This document shows, piece after piece, positions 44,690-54,530 of a stretch of 64,000 nt of DNA. The position numbers were made by a program, and so were the translations under genes. The DNA comes from Ottelia alismoides. Its lineage: Eukaryota > Streptophyta > Magnoliopsida > Alismatales > Hydrocharitaceae. The notes under the pieces were generated by a model. The model saw only the letters and a program-made list of their open reading frames with translations. It was not told the origin of the DNA and did not search any database. The first letter of the stretch is position 1, and every line of letters begins with the position of its first letter. Location of the stretch: the NCBI GenBank assembly GCA_037367405.1, contig JAZKJV010002961.1, positions 186,001 through 250,000 on the forward strand, read 5' to 3'.

Positions 44690-45975
44690 TTCACGGTAGG
44701 CCGACATTGTAAACTATCTTGTTGCCAAGAAAGTTCCACAAGTTTGGCCCAGACAGCGACTTGAGACCTTCCTTGTGAAGGTCAAGTCGTACCATTGGGA
44801 GGATCCCATCCTTTATCATGAAGAAGGGAATAACGTCTGGCGTCGGTGCATTCCTCAGGAGGAGCACCACAACGTCCTCACTTACTGTCACAAGCTTGAG
44901 GCAGGAGGACATCATTCTGGGAGGAGAAGAACACAGAAAGTGCTCCAATCCGGCATATGGTGGCCTACCCTCTTTAAGGATTCTGATGAATTTGTGAAGA
45001 TGTGTACTGACTGTCAGAGGATGGGAACTTGTGGACAACATGATATAATGCCGATGCAGCCCATTCTCTTCTGTGAGGATTTTGATGCATGGGGCATCTT
45101 TTTCATGGGTTCATTCCCTAAGAGTCAGGGATTCGAGTACATTCTGTTGGTTGTTGATTATGGAGTCGTTGGGTTGAGGCCATTCCCGCTCGAACCGCAT
45201 ATGCTAAGACCGCGTGCCGATTTTTGAGGAAAAATATCATTTCACATTTCGGGGTGCCTAGAGTATTGATATCTGACAGGGGATCTCATTTTATCAACGA
45301 CAAGGAAAAGGCCCTTGCTAACAAGTTCAGTATAGACCATCGAGTTGCCACTCCTTATCATCCTCATATTAATGGTCTTGCTGAAGTATAAGACAGGGAA
45401 ATCAATACGATACTACAGAAGGTAGTCCGCCCATACCGAAAGGATTGGTCACAGATTTTGGACTCGGTCTTGTGGGCATTTATCAGACTTCCTTCAAGAC
45501 ACCGTTGGGTACGTCTCCCTTTCATCTCATCTACGGCAAACCATGCCATTTACCTATGGAGATAAAGCACAAGTCACTTTGGGTTGTCACTGAGATATTA
45601 GTGGATTCAGAGAGTATATGAGAACAAAGGAAGGCATAATTGGCAGCCTTGGAGGAGCTTAGAGATACAACCTTTTCATGTAGCCTACAGTATAAGGAAC
45701 GAGTGAAGATATGGCATGATTCTCATATCAACCATAAACAGTTTGAGCCGAACCAGATAGTATGGTTATTTGATGCCAGGCTGATATTATTTCCAGGGAA
45801 ATTGCAGAGTAAGTGGAAGGGACCATACTTGATCCGAAAGGTGCATGACAATGGCAGCATTGACATATCTGAGATATTGTCGGATTCCACCTTTCAGGTT
45901 AACGGTCAGCATATGAAGCCATGTCTAGATCATGATCCGTTGATCGTTGACGTCGCCCATATTCATTTTGCATGA
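44690..45975 (+). pseudogene. Integrase of Athila element
   Basis: 44690-45227: zinc-finger region (CHKLEAGGHHSG ... MCTDCQRMG) and start of the core with FDAWGIFFMGSF, where the first catalytic aspartate is F (45099-45101). A frame change near 45228 leads to ISHFGVPRVLISDRGSHFI (second aspartate) and TPYHPHINGLAEV (glutamate), then a TAA. A second frame change leads to the open C-terminal piece 45640-45975 with IVWLFDARLILFPGKLQSKW, KGPYLIRKV and FQVNGQHMKPCL. No chromodomain, as expected for Athila. Confidence 0.88.
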
Positions 45976-46079
45976 GATGTGGTATTTGACTCACATCATT
46001 TGCATCTCATACCTGATTATCACTTTCTTTCGCCCTTGTATAGATCCAGATGCCCATATCATACATTCTTTTGTCTAAC

Positions 46080-46470
46080 ACCCCATCTGCATCCTATGAT
46101 TATGCTATACTTAGGGTGTACTTTACCCTGAGTACAGGGGGGGTGTCAGACTTTTGATTATTCTTTAATTCTTTTTGCCTTCGTGTTGCTGCATGTACTT
46201 AGGGATATTTTACCCTAAGTATAGGGGAGGTAGATCCTGTACATTATAACCTTCAGTTTTCCCTTCGTGTATAGTCTTCTATACTTAGGATTACTTGATC
46301 CTAAGTATAGGGGGAATAACCGACTTCTATTCATTTTATTCTTTTATTCGTCGTTATAGTATTGCCTTTATTTTCACCGCCCAAGACTAAGCACGATTTA
46401 TGTCATCTTCATCGCTCTTTGATCACTCTAAGGACATCGTTCGAGCTAAGTATAAGGGGGTGTCTATATT
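46080..46470 (+). repeat. Array of hairpin/polypurine motifs after pol
   Basis: Four related units: ACTTAGGGT...ACCCTGAGTACAGGGG (46108-46140), ACTTAGGG...CCCTAAGTATAGGGG (46199-46228), ATACTTAGG...CCTAAGTATAGGGGG (46280-46314) and a single GCTAAGTATAAGGGGG (46445-46460). Each of the first three is an inverted repeat ending in a polypurine run like the true tract at 48073. The same unit occurs in the non-autonomous element (6340-6380 minus). Confidence 0.65.
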
Positions 46471-46569
46471 GCATATATACTTTAGCCATAACACGTGCTT
46501 TGTGTGAGTGTGTTAATAAATAAAATGGCTAAAAACCAAAAACTAAAAATCACAAAAAAAATTAAAATT

Positions 46570-46790
46570 TTTTATTGCATATAAAATTCTTTCTTACACA
46601 TACATGTTTGTAAATATCTATTCGTAAAACTATTTTTGTACAAATGTTTGTAAAAATGTTTTGCTTGTAAAATATTTGTAAATATTTTTGTATTAAAATT
46701 ATGTATATAGTACAAAATTTTTGAAAAAATATTTGAAAAATAAAAGTTTGTAAAAATCTGTTTGTACGTGTTTGTAAATAATTAGTAGAA
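46570..46790. repeat. TTTGTAAA-motif cluster
   Basis: At least eight TTTGTAAA or TTGTAAAA words in 220 bases, irregularly spaced, in AT-rich sequence. The reverse complement recurs in a similar cluster at 51920-52220. Confidence 0.5.
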
Positions 46791-46899
46791 CCTCTGCATT
46801 CATGCATGCATGCATTCAAACATTTTAAAAAATTTTGCTTATCTTCAAAAATTTTGCATACTTTAAAAAATTGCAAAAATAAGAGTTTTGTACATATTC

Positions 46900-48072
46900 T
46901 GTATATTCTTCTGAATCATAGTTGACATTTAAACTAGTCTAGAATAAAATTGAAGAATGGATCTTGGCTAAGTCCTTAATCCACTTAATTTTAGAGGAAC
47001 CTTATAGGAGCTGGAGTTGAGAATTTTCAGGTCCATTAGTGACTTAATTCTTTGAATGCACTAGGCTATGCTCACATGTCATCTTGATGAGCCTAAGTAG
47101 AACACTTAACAACGCACATATGACTCTCACAGACAATGGCTTTACTTGTACCAACACTTTACACATAGCTCTCTACGGATGAGGTAACGAGGAGGCAATT
47201 TTCTTTGACTTGGAGTAGCATACGAGGGTAGTACTTCTAGGCAGAACCCCTCGTCTTCCTTTAGAGAGGGATGTGCATCTCAACTTGGTCTGGCGGTGTT
47301 GAGGTCCAAAGACAGGAGTTGTGGGTTGAAATAATGCTTCAAAAGAGGGATAGTCTACTTGCTCAGGAAGAAAAGTCCTTATGTATATGATGCATCATGT
47401 AGATATGTTGTACATATACACATCAAAAAATGTGCAAAATCAAGAAAAACTCCAAAAAAGTGGACATGCCTGATTGAAAATAAAATGCATGCCAGAGTGT
47501 ATATAGCCAAAGAAAGCAAAGCTTATGTATGACACCTTCTCATCTCACGAAGCTTGCAGCGGGAGACTTAGCTACATTGGTTGGGCTCACAAGGATACGT
47601 GGCTACACTGACCACGGTCCATTCTCTTCCTTCCCCCTCTTCTTGAGCTGGTTGTATTTGAACTTAGAAGAGAATACCCCGCTCCTCGAGGAAAGAGCTG
47701 CTAGACTGAGGAATTAGAGTTACCTTGTTGAGGGAAGTTGTTTCTTTGTCATTTCTGAGGTGGGGAGCTACGTATCACTTATACAGTGCAAGGAAATATA
47801 CATGGTCATTAGAGTTTGCATATGTAGACTTGTTCTGATATGGATTTTAAGGAGTCCTTACCATAGAATGGTGGAACTTAGAGGCTGTTGAGTCTTAAAC
47901 CTATATCCCAATAAGGTTCCGACAAACTAATAGTCCAAACGTCTGACTGAGCTCCATACTTCAAATTAATGAAGATAAGTTTAATAATCAATCTTGATTC
48001 TCCTTCTTGCTCTTTTCTTCCTCTTTTCACTTCTTTTTCAAATAAGTATTTGCTAAGGGACTAGCAAAGGTA
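46900..48072 (+). other. 3' untranslated region of Athila element
   Basis: Unique-looking, moderately AT-rich sequence with only short frames (for example 47529-47717). No envelope-like gene with membrane segment was recognised. Confidence 0.5.
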
Positions 48073-48084
48073 AAGTATAGGGGG
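48073..48084 (+). other. Polypurine tract of Athila element
   Basis: AAGTATAGGGGG directly before the 3' LTR start TGATGAATCC. It corresponds to AAGTATAGGGG on the minus strand at 4811-4821. Confidence 0.85.
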
Positions 48085-51000
48085 TGATGAATCCTTGATT
48101 CTCACTCTTTATTCTTTTCTTTTAGCTATTTATCTTGGCAAAACAACATGTAAATACCTGTAAAAACAATAACATAACATTAGATATGCATTTGTTAATA
48201 TTGCATAACTGGCATGTATTTGTGTAAAAATAAAATAATAAAGGAAAAGAAAAAGGAAGGAGGTCCAAGAGAAGGTCAAGCCTTGACCTGATCGCCAAAT
48301 AAAATAAGTAGAGAGAGATAGAGTCTACTGTATGTTGTACATATTACCTATGTATATAAATAATTATTTTGACAAAAATAAAACTAAACTATTATTTTTA
48401 CCTCCTTGTATATATTTCTAAAAAAAATAATGAAAATCAGAAAAATTAATTCAAATAAAAATAAAATTCCTCTTTCATTGTACAAAACACATGTATATAT
48501 ACTACACCCCCTATTTATTTTAAACCTGTAAATAACCCATAAAAATAAAATAAAAATTATATTGTATTCCTAAATTATGTTGAAAGTAAATAAAATATAA
48601 AATTAGTGGTATTTGTGTAAAAATTATAAAATAAAAACAATTTAACATAATACATAGATATATTATATATGTATAGAAGACTATATATTATATATACACT
48701 AATTTATCTTCCATAAAAATAATTTAAAATAACAGAAAAATTCTTTGAAAAATAATAAACAAAATTTATTTTATTCATTTTTTAATTTAAATTCATTTGT
48801 TATTTTTATTTAATTTTCTTTATTTTTCTCCTCTATTTTTTCGTGTAGCGTCATTAGTCCGTATCCTAGGCCCCATCTGATTGGGCCACATCAGATTGTT
48901 GACCATGGTCAACTGGTCCCCCCAGACCCCCTTTCTCGTTGAATCGGGTTTTGCACCAATTTCTCTAAATTTTAGCCACCCGATCCGACCGTCTTTATCC
49001 CTGATTCCAAGCTCCGAATGCTAGGTTCGGATCCTTAACCCTCGCCCGATACTCCCTTGCTCGATCCGTGCCTCGATTCGCAGGCTGCACCTCCTCCGAT
49101 CAGGTACCTCATTTTGCTTCCCTTATCCATCAATTCGATCATCTTCTCGAGAAACAAAGCATCTACGGTGAAGATATCCCCTACCCTATTTCATCATCCT
49201 CCAACGTTACTTCGCCTCACTCTGACCGCCTTCCGCTTCTACATCGTGCTCCGTACTCTTCCAACGACTCCAACCACCGGATTGGAGTCTCTTAGCAGGT
49301 CATTCCCTCCATTGCATGCACGACCTTTCCGTTCACCCCATCTTCTGTTCTTAGCTTTTAGTGTCGCTCTAACTCTTGCCGGAGACACCTTTCGAGCAAG
49401 ACCTTTTCACCCGCAGGGTTGGAGCGCAACCAGACCTCATCTGGAGGTCAAGTACATCCCATGAGAGCGCTCCAGGTCAGTCAAGCACCCCCAGGACCCT
49501 CCATTCAGTCTTGGGTTTTTTCGAGCCATCCTGCCGCTGCGGAGCTGTATCGTCGACCCATTCCACATCCCAGCAGCTCGAAAGGACGTTAGAACTGCAC
49601 ATAATCAACGATTGAAACTCGCCTCCAGCGAGTTCTTCCCGGTTCTTCCTGACGCCTCCGACACCATCCGATCGAGGCCATCTCCAGTTCTATTCCGAGT
49701 CGTTTACCTAAGGGAGGCCTCCGACCGTCAGATCCATCTGAGGATCTCATATGCACCCTCCATCACTGAAGCGGTACCCATCCATTTCAGTCGTTCGATC
49801 ATAAGTGGGACGTCCTCGTCGTTGGATCGCGCCCAATAAGGGGTAATTTATTCTTAGGCCCCTCTCTGTTTTGTCTTTACTGTTCAGTCTTGTAAATATC
49901 TGTCGTAGTTTAAAATAGTGTGGTCATTTTACATGTAGAGCCTTGCCCTTTCTGTTATTTGCATTTCAGTCCTGTTTGAGTGAGCTTACGTGCTGTCTCA
50001 CATGCTTATTTGGTTTATTTGCATTATCTGTCCTGGACTTAATTTTTATTTTGAATGAAACTTTTTTGAGATTTGCATATATACCCCTGTGTGTGGTGTA
50101 TTACGTATGTGCGCTTATTCTCTGGATATTTTGCATTATTCGCCCAGAGCTTTTTATATGTGCTATTAATTGACCTAGGAACTTTCTCACAATTGCAACC
50201 AGTACCCTACAAGCTGCGTGTCTTAGTTTTGACCAAATAAATACATAATTAATTCCAAACATTCGATAGAAATTAACGTTAGATCATGCTAACACGTAAT
50301 AGTTTTGGTAATTTTTGTAAATTAATTTAGTATTGTTTGATATTTCATAAAAGTCAAAAACCCCTGTCAGTTTTAGAAAATATATAAAAATTATAAAAAT
50401 TATGCTAAAAATTATAAAAAATAGTGTTTGTTTGTTTGTGTGTGCTTTACTTCCAGTACCATTCTTGTTGCAAAAATCATCATAAAATCCCTAAAAATCT
50501 CAAAACCCTTAAAAACTTATAAAAATCATTAAAATTTCTAAAAAAACAGAAAAATACAATTTCATTTTCTGTTGTTAGATCTTTTTATTCACTTTTTCCT
50601 AAATTGCTCCCCAAGTCATTAGGGCACTTTGGCTATTTTTAATTTACCATATTGGCCTGGTTGTGCACTGTTTGTGTTTTTAGCTCTTATTTGATTTTTA
50701 TAAAATCACATAAAAATTAAAAAACCAAAAAATTGCCAAAAACACTTGAATATTTGAATAACACAAAAATATTTATATTCCCAATTTTTTAGTATTATTA
50801 ACCTTCAATAAAACCCAAAAGCTTGTTTTATGCTTTATTTTCCCATCTACTTGTTTTTAGTTTCTTATTTAAAAATATAAAAATTTGCAAAAAAATTTAT
50901 TAAAAACAGACATTATGCATTTTATTGTCTTGTTTCAACTACTTCGAAGGTTTCTCGTGCTCCTTGAGTTCGACTCTTGTCTCTATACCATGTTAAAATA

Positions 51001-51151
51001 AATAGCGGAGACCGCTACCATTGTTTTCATCGCTTTATCTGTGATTGTGTGGTTTCTACCTCTTTTTCTTGTTGAGCCTGATTCGCCGATCAGGGTCGCA
51101 ACGACCTTGATTTACATTGATACTTAACCCCAGTTAGTGGGTCACTCACCA
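48085..51151 (+). repeat. 3' LTR of Athila element (3067 bp)
   Basis: TGATGAATCC to CTCACCA, followed by GTCAT. Collinear with the 5' LTR but lacks the foreign block and the TATA-containing segment. The plus-strand frame 49057-49464 is LTR sequence and not a gene. Confidence 0.92.
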
Positions 51152-51156
51152 GTCAT
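51152..51156. repeat. Target-site duplication GTCAT, right copy
   Basis: Identical to 28591-28595. Confidence 0.9.
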
Positions 51157-51900
51157 GTTCATTAATATAATAATATTCTGACGCATTATATCCATAGGAC
51201 CGTGGCATAATCTAAAAAAAATGGAGCATGACAAGAAATCATGTGCAAGCAAATCATGATAGTGTAATGAGTTTGCATGCAAAGAATATAAGAATAGAGT
51301 GACCGATAATGAAGTCTAAATCCTCATCTTGCAGGAGATTCAACCCTAGCATTTTATTTGTCATGTGATGTGTATGGATGTAAGGATGATTGCTTTAAAA
51401 ATAAAAGAAATAGGAATTTTACTGATGAAGGACCACATGATAGCTTTACTTGTTCTGTACAACAAACCCATCAAAGCACGTGTAGGACCACGTGATAGCT
51501 TCACCCATTCTGCACATGTACGTGAAATTAAGCAAAATCAAGGGACACGAACGTAAATTCTCCCAAGGTTCGCATGTTTAGATCACGTGAAAGCTTCGTC
51601 AAGGGCCTGTACGCAAATTTTGAGAATGTTCGAGGATCAAAGGCGGAGAGCCGGGCTCCTGTGGCGGAGGAGCAATGGCGGGAGTCGTGTTGTGGTGGAT
51701 GCTCCTCCGAGCAGTGATGGCTTTAGGCGACGAGCTCCACGTGGCGACATGCTCTGGGCGGAGAAGGTCAGCATACATCGGAGAAGGTGGCTCGTGCGAG
51801 GACCATTGAGCGGAGGAGGCAGCCGCGCAAGAGGGGTTTGGGAGATGAGGCACCGATTTACATTGTGGTTTAATTATTTTACATATAGGACTTTAATATT
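51157..51900 (-). repeat. Possible minus-sense LTR relic
   Basis: A GC-rich core (51600-51850) with GGCGGAGGAGCAATGGCGGGA and one CACGTG (51739), preceded by tracts like GGACCACGTGATAGC. The composition, and plus-strand text similar in style to the GC-rich LTR core at 2530-3200, suggest an eroded LTR of that kind. Frames here (51587-51910 plus) are not supported as genes. Confidence 0.3.
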
Positions 51901-51904
51901 TACA

Positions 51905-52220
51905 ATTTGATTCACTTTTTTTTACAAATCTCATTTTTTGGTTTCTTATTTTGCAGAGCTCTGCATGAATTTTACAAAGGCGTGATATATTGTTACAAAG
52001 ACTCGCGGAATTTTTACAAAACGAATACACATTTACAAAATAGATTGAAGTTTAGAAAGAAGAAATTACTCTTACAAAACTCGCTGGAGTTTAAAAATAA
52101 ATGTACCCATTTACAAAACAGGAATTAATCATTTACAAAATGAAAATATAGTAAAAAACAAAATTGTTAATGAAATTATAAAGAGGAAAATATATTTTAC
52201 AAAAACTCATTGTACTTTAC
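51905..52220. repeat. TTTACAAA-motif cluster
   Basis: About ten TTTACAAA/TTTACAAAA words in 310 bases, the complement of the cluster at 46570-46790, spaced 12-60 bases apart. 52221-52470 holds nothing I recognise. Confidence 0.5.
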
Positions 52221-52473
52221 AAAGCTATAGTTGATTCCAGAATGTTTGGAATAAAATTAGTAATTAATCAATAAATGCATTAGTGAAAACACCTAATTGA
52301 GAAAAAGCTTAGAATGGAAATTTGAAACAACAAATGAAACTCGAATTTAATTAAATTGAGATGATGAAAATACCCTTTTGGATGAGCTTTTTGATGCAAC
52401 CGTCAGATTGAGATCTGACAAATCTGAGTGATGGCTCACCGTGATATTGGTGAGACTCCACATCATTTGAAAG

Positions 52474-52498
52474 ATATATATATATATATATATATATA
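52474..52498. repeat. TA microsatellite
   Basis: Pure (TA)n of about 25 bases, target of foldback element 2. Confidence 0.95.
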
Positions 52499-52887
52499 GG
52501 GAGCTGGGAGCCTAAGCCCAGGGTGTAGGTAACTACCTACACCCGACCTTTTTTTTCATGATTTTTGAGTTTTTTTTAATGAAACCTTAGGGGGATTTTC
52601 TTAATATATTGAGAGGAATATGTATTTCAAGTTTCATGCAAAACAAACATTCATAACACATTCATCTAGAAGGGGTCAATTTTAGTAATTCTGAGACCGT
52701 TAAAATTTGATAGTCTTGATGAAGATGATAGGAGTCTCAGATTAAGTTGAATTTTGAATGACACCATGGTGGTACATAGTGATCTAATTCCCCCAAGATT
52801 TCATTTCAAAAAAAAAAATCAAAAACCTATGAAAAAAATGAGTCGGGTGTAGGTAGTTACCTACACCCCTAGGTGTAGGCTCCCTTT

Positions 52888-52890
<3 letters not shown>
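52499..52890. mobile_element. Foldback element 2 in TA microsatellite (392 bp)
   Basis: Terminal inverted repeats of about 50 bases, GGGAGCTGGGAGCCTA on the left against AGAAAAGGGAGCCTACAC from the right. Each repeat contains a palindrome of 11-base arms GGGTGTAGGTA around two bases. Flanked by (TA)n on both sides, so the target duplication cannot be read. Internal sequence (GGTCAATTTTAGTAATTCTG at 52674) is the inverted counterpart of element 3 near 53140. Non-coding. Confidence 0.7.

Positions 52891-52943
<53 letters not shown>
52891..52943. repeat. TA microsatellite
   Basis: (AT)n of about 52 bases separating foldback elements 2 and 3. Confidence 0.95.
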
Positions 52944-52944
<1 letters not shown>

Positions 52945-52946
<2 letters not shown>

Positions 52947-53341
52947 GGGGAGGGAGGAGTATGCTCCCTAGGTGTAGCCAACTTACATGCTCCCACCCCT
53001 TTTCCTGTTATTTTTTTGTTTTCTGAAATGAAACCTATTGGAGTTTTGATCACGATATGTCACTATTATATCATTCAAAATTCAACTTAATTCGATACTT
53101 CTATCTCCTCCATCAGGACTGTCAAATTTTAATGGTCTCAGAATTGTTGAAATTGACCCCCCTCTGTATGGAGGGCATAGGAGTCTCTGTTTCTGACAAA
53201 ATTTAAATGGCATGTTAGGGTTTAGGATTATGAATATACATATTTTCTATTTTAAAAAAAATAAAAAATAAAGTGAAAATGGGGGTGGGAGTAGCCAATT
53301 GGCTACACCCAAGGTGTGTCCTCATTAACCCCTCGCCCCCC
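52945..53341. mobile_element. Foldback element 3 (about 397 bp)
   Basis: Terminal repeats AGGGGGAGGGAGGAG... and, from the right, GGGGGGGCGAGGGG..., then GGTGTAGCCAA...CTCCCACCCC in both arms. The right arm holds the perfect 16-base palindrome GTAGCCAATTGGCTAC. The internal GAGTCTCTGTTTCTGAC at 53171 matches element 1 near 16821. Non-coding. Confidence 0.65.
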
Positions 53342-53364
53342 CACACACACATATATATATATAT
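53342..53364. repeat. CA/TA microsatellite
   Basis: (CA)4 followed by (TA)n, right flank of foldback element 3. Confidence 0.9.
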
Positions 53365-53385
53365 TGTGAGTTAATTATTCATTAA

Positions 53386-53591
53386 TGTAACAATCCCTAA
53401 AATAGTCTCACATCATAAACTCACAAGTACGAGAGTGGGTTATAAGAGTTGGGAAAACCACTTGACATTTGACAACTTTGGCTTAAGCATTTTAGGTGGT
53501 TGTTAATGAATCCAAATGGATTCTAACCCAATACGTTTTCAAGATCAGTTTTCCTTGATAACGGTCGGGAACCTAAGCCTAGAATTTTACA
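53386..53591 (+). repeat. Candidate TRIM-like solo LTR (206 bp)
   Basis: Starts TGTAACAATCCC, with a TATA box TATAAGAG at 53441 only 55 bases in, and ends GAATTTTACA, giving TGTAA...TTACA tips. Flanks ATTAA (53381-53385) and ATTCA (53592-53596) agree at four of five bases. Layout and size resemble short plant TRIM LTRs; no 5S-like segment as in Cassandra was seen. Could also be the start of a longer chromoviral LTR. Confidence 0.35.
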
Positions 53592-53599
53592 ATTCATAT

Positions 53600-54530
53600 A
53601 GCTAAAACAAAGTCAGCGATGTCATTATTGGTTGACGGTTTATTTTATATTGTTGAAGGATTATAATATATGTTTAATGAATTTCTACATGTTAAGAGGG
53701 TTAAAATGAGAGCTTTCTTTTTTAGAATGGTATATTTTTTTGAAACTTCCTTATATATGTTTAACTTTTTTAAATATGTTATTTTTTTCAAACAGCTTAT
53801 ACAGTTATGATCTCCCCTGCAATAGGTTAATACTCTTTATATGCACTTACTCACATTCTATAAAGTTGCACACGTCGAGGATGTATATGACATAATTTTT
53901 TAGATAAACAAACTTTAGCAAAAAAAAATAAAATAAATAATCATGTCGGTCAAATATATGTCTCGCTACATGATAACAACATGTTATGAGAAGTGCCAAC
54001 ATTGAAAATACATATGCATGCCCAACATTAAGCAGGAAATCAAGATGTCTCAAACAGATATCTCAATACAGAATTCCCAATGTACTTGTAATATAGACTT
54101 CAACAAAAGCAAACAACCCAACTAACAAAGTAATGAAATCCTTTATGTAAGACATATATCCTCGTTTTGGTCCTCTATAGTCAGTTGGATGCTATTGAAC
54201 AAAACAAACTTATAGTTCCTCACCACCAAAGGTGGAAACAGGAAAATAATTAAGGATGATGAATTGTAAAACAAATTCAAAAAATATCATTTGTAAAACT
54301 AGGTGGAAAACAATCCATATATTTGTGAACAGAAAAAAATTCAAATTACACAAATTGAGGAAAAAAATAAGAAAAAATGAAAGCATGGAGAAGATCATGG
54401 CACGTTATATTCACAAAAAATACCCCTCACTTAGAGAACCTCGACCAATGAGTTAAGTTGACAACAATGTTATGATCTTAGAAAAGAATCTCACACAATA
54501 CATTGAACTACTGTGGACTTGTGTAGTTGT
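53600..54530. other. Unassigned AT-rich sequence
   Basis: No open frame above about 70 codons with recognisable features and no repeat structure apart from a few TTTGTAAAAC words near 54265-54297. Confidence 0.4.

Larger units (their letters stand above)
28596..51151 (+). mobile_element. Athila-type Ty3/gypsy element with nested insertions (22.6 kb)
   Basis: Complete-length plus-strand element: 5' LTR 28596-33266, tRNA-Asp primer site 33270-33287, leader, gag, protease, RT, RNase H, integrase, repeated polypurine/hairpin motifs, polypurine tract at 48073-48084 and 3' LTR 48085-51151, bounded by GTCAT. Without the insertions it would be roughly 15.8 kb. Domain order PR-RT-RH-IN, the tRNA-Asp site and the integrase phrase FDAWGI are Athila traits. 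No envelope-like gene was found between integrase and the 3' LTR. All coding parts carry stops or frameshifts. Confidence 0.92.

Noticed and set aside
46900..48072. Envelope-like gene of an Athila element
   Set aside because: No frame above about 62 codons and no membrane-spanning segment.
49057..49464. 135-codon plus-strand frame in the 3' LTR
   Set aside because: LTR sequence; the 5' LTR counterpart is not open.
51587..51910. 107-codon plus-strand frame, arginine- and glycine-rich
   Set aside because: GC-rich LTR-like relic, antisense frame also open (51599-51853), no motif.
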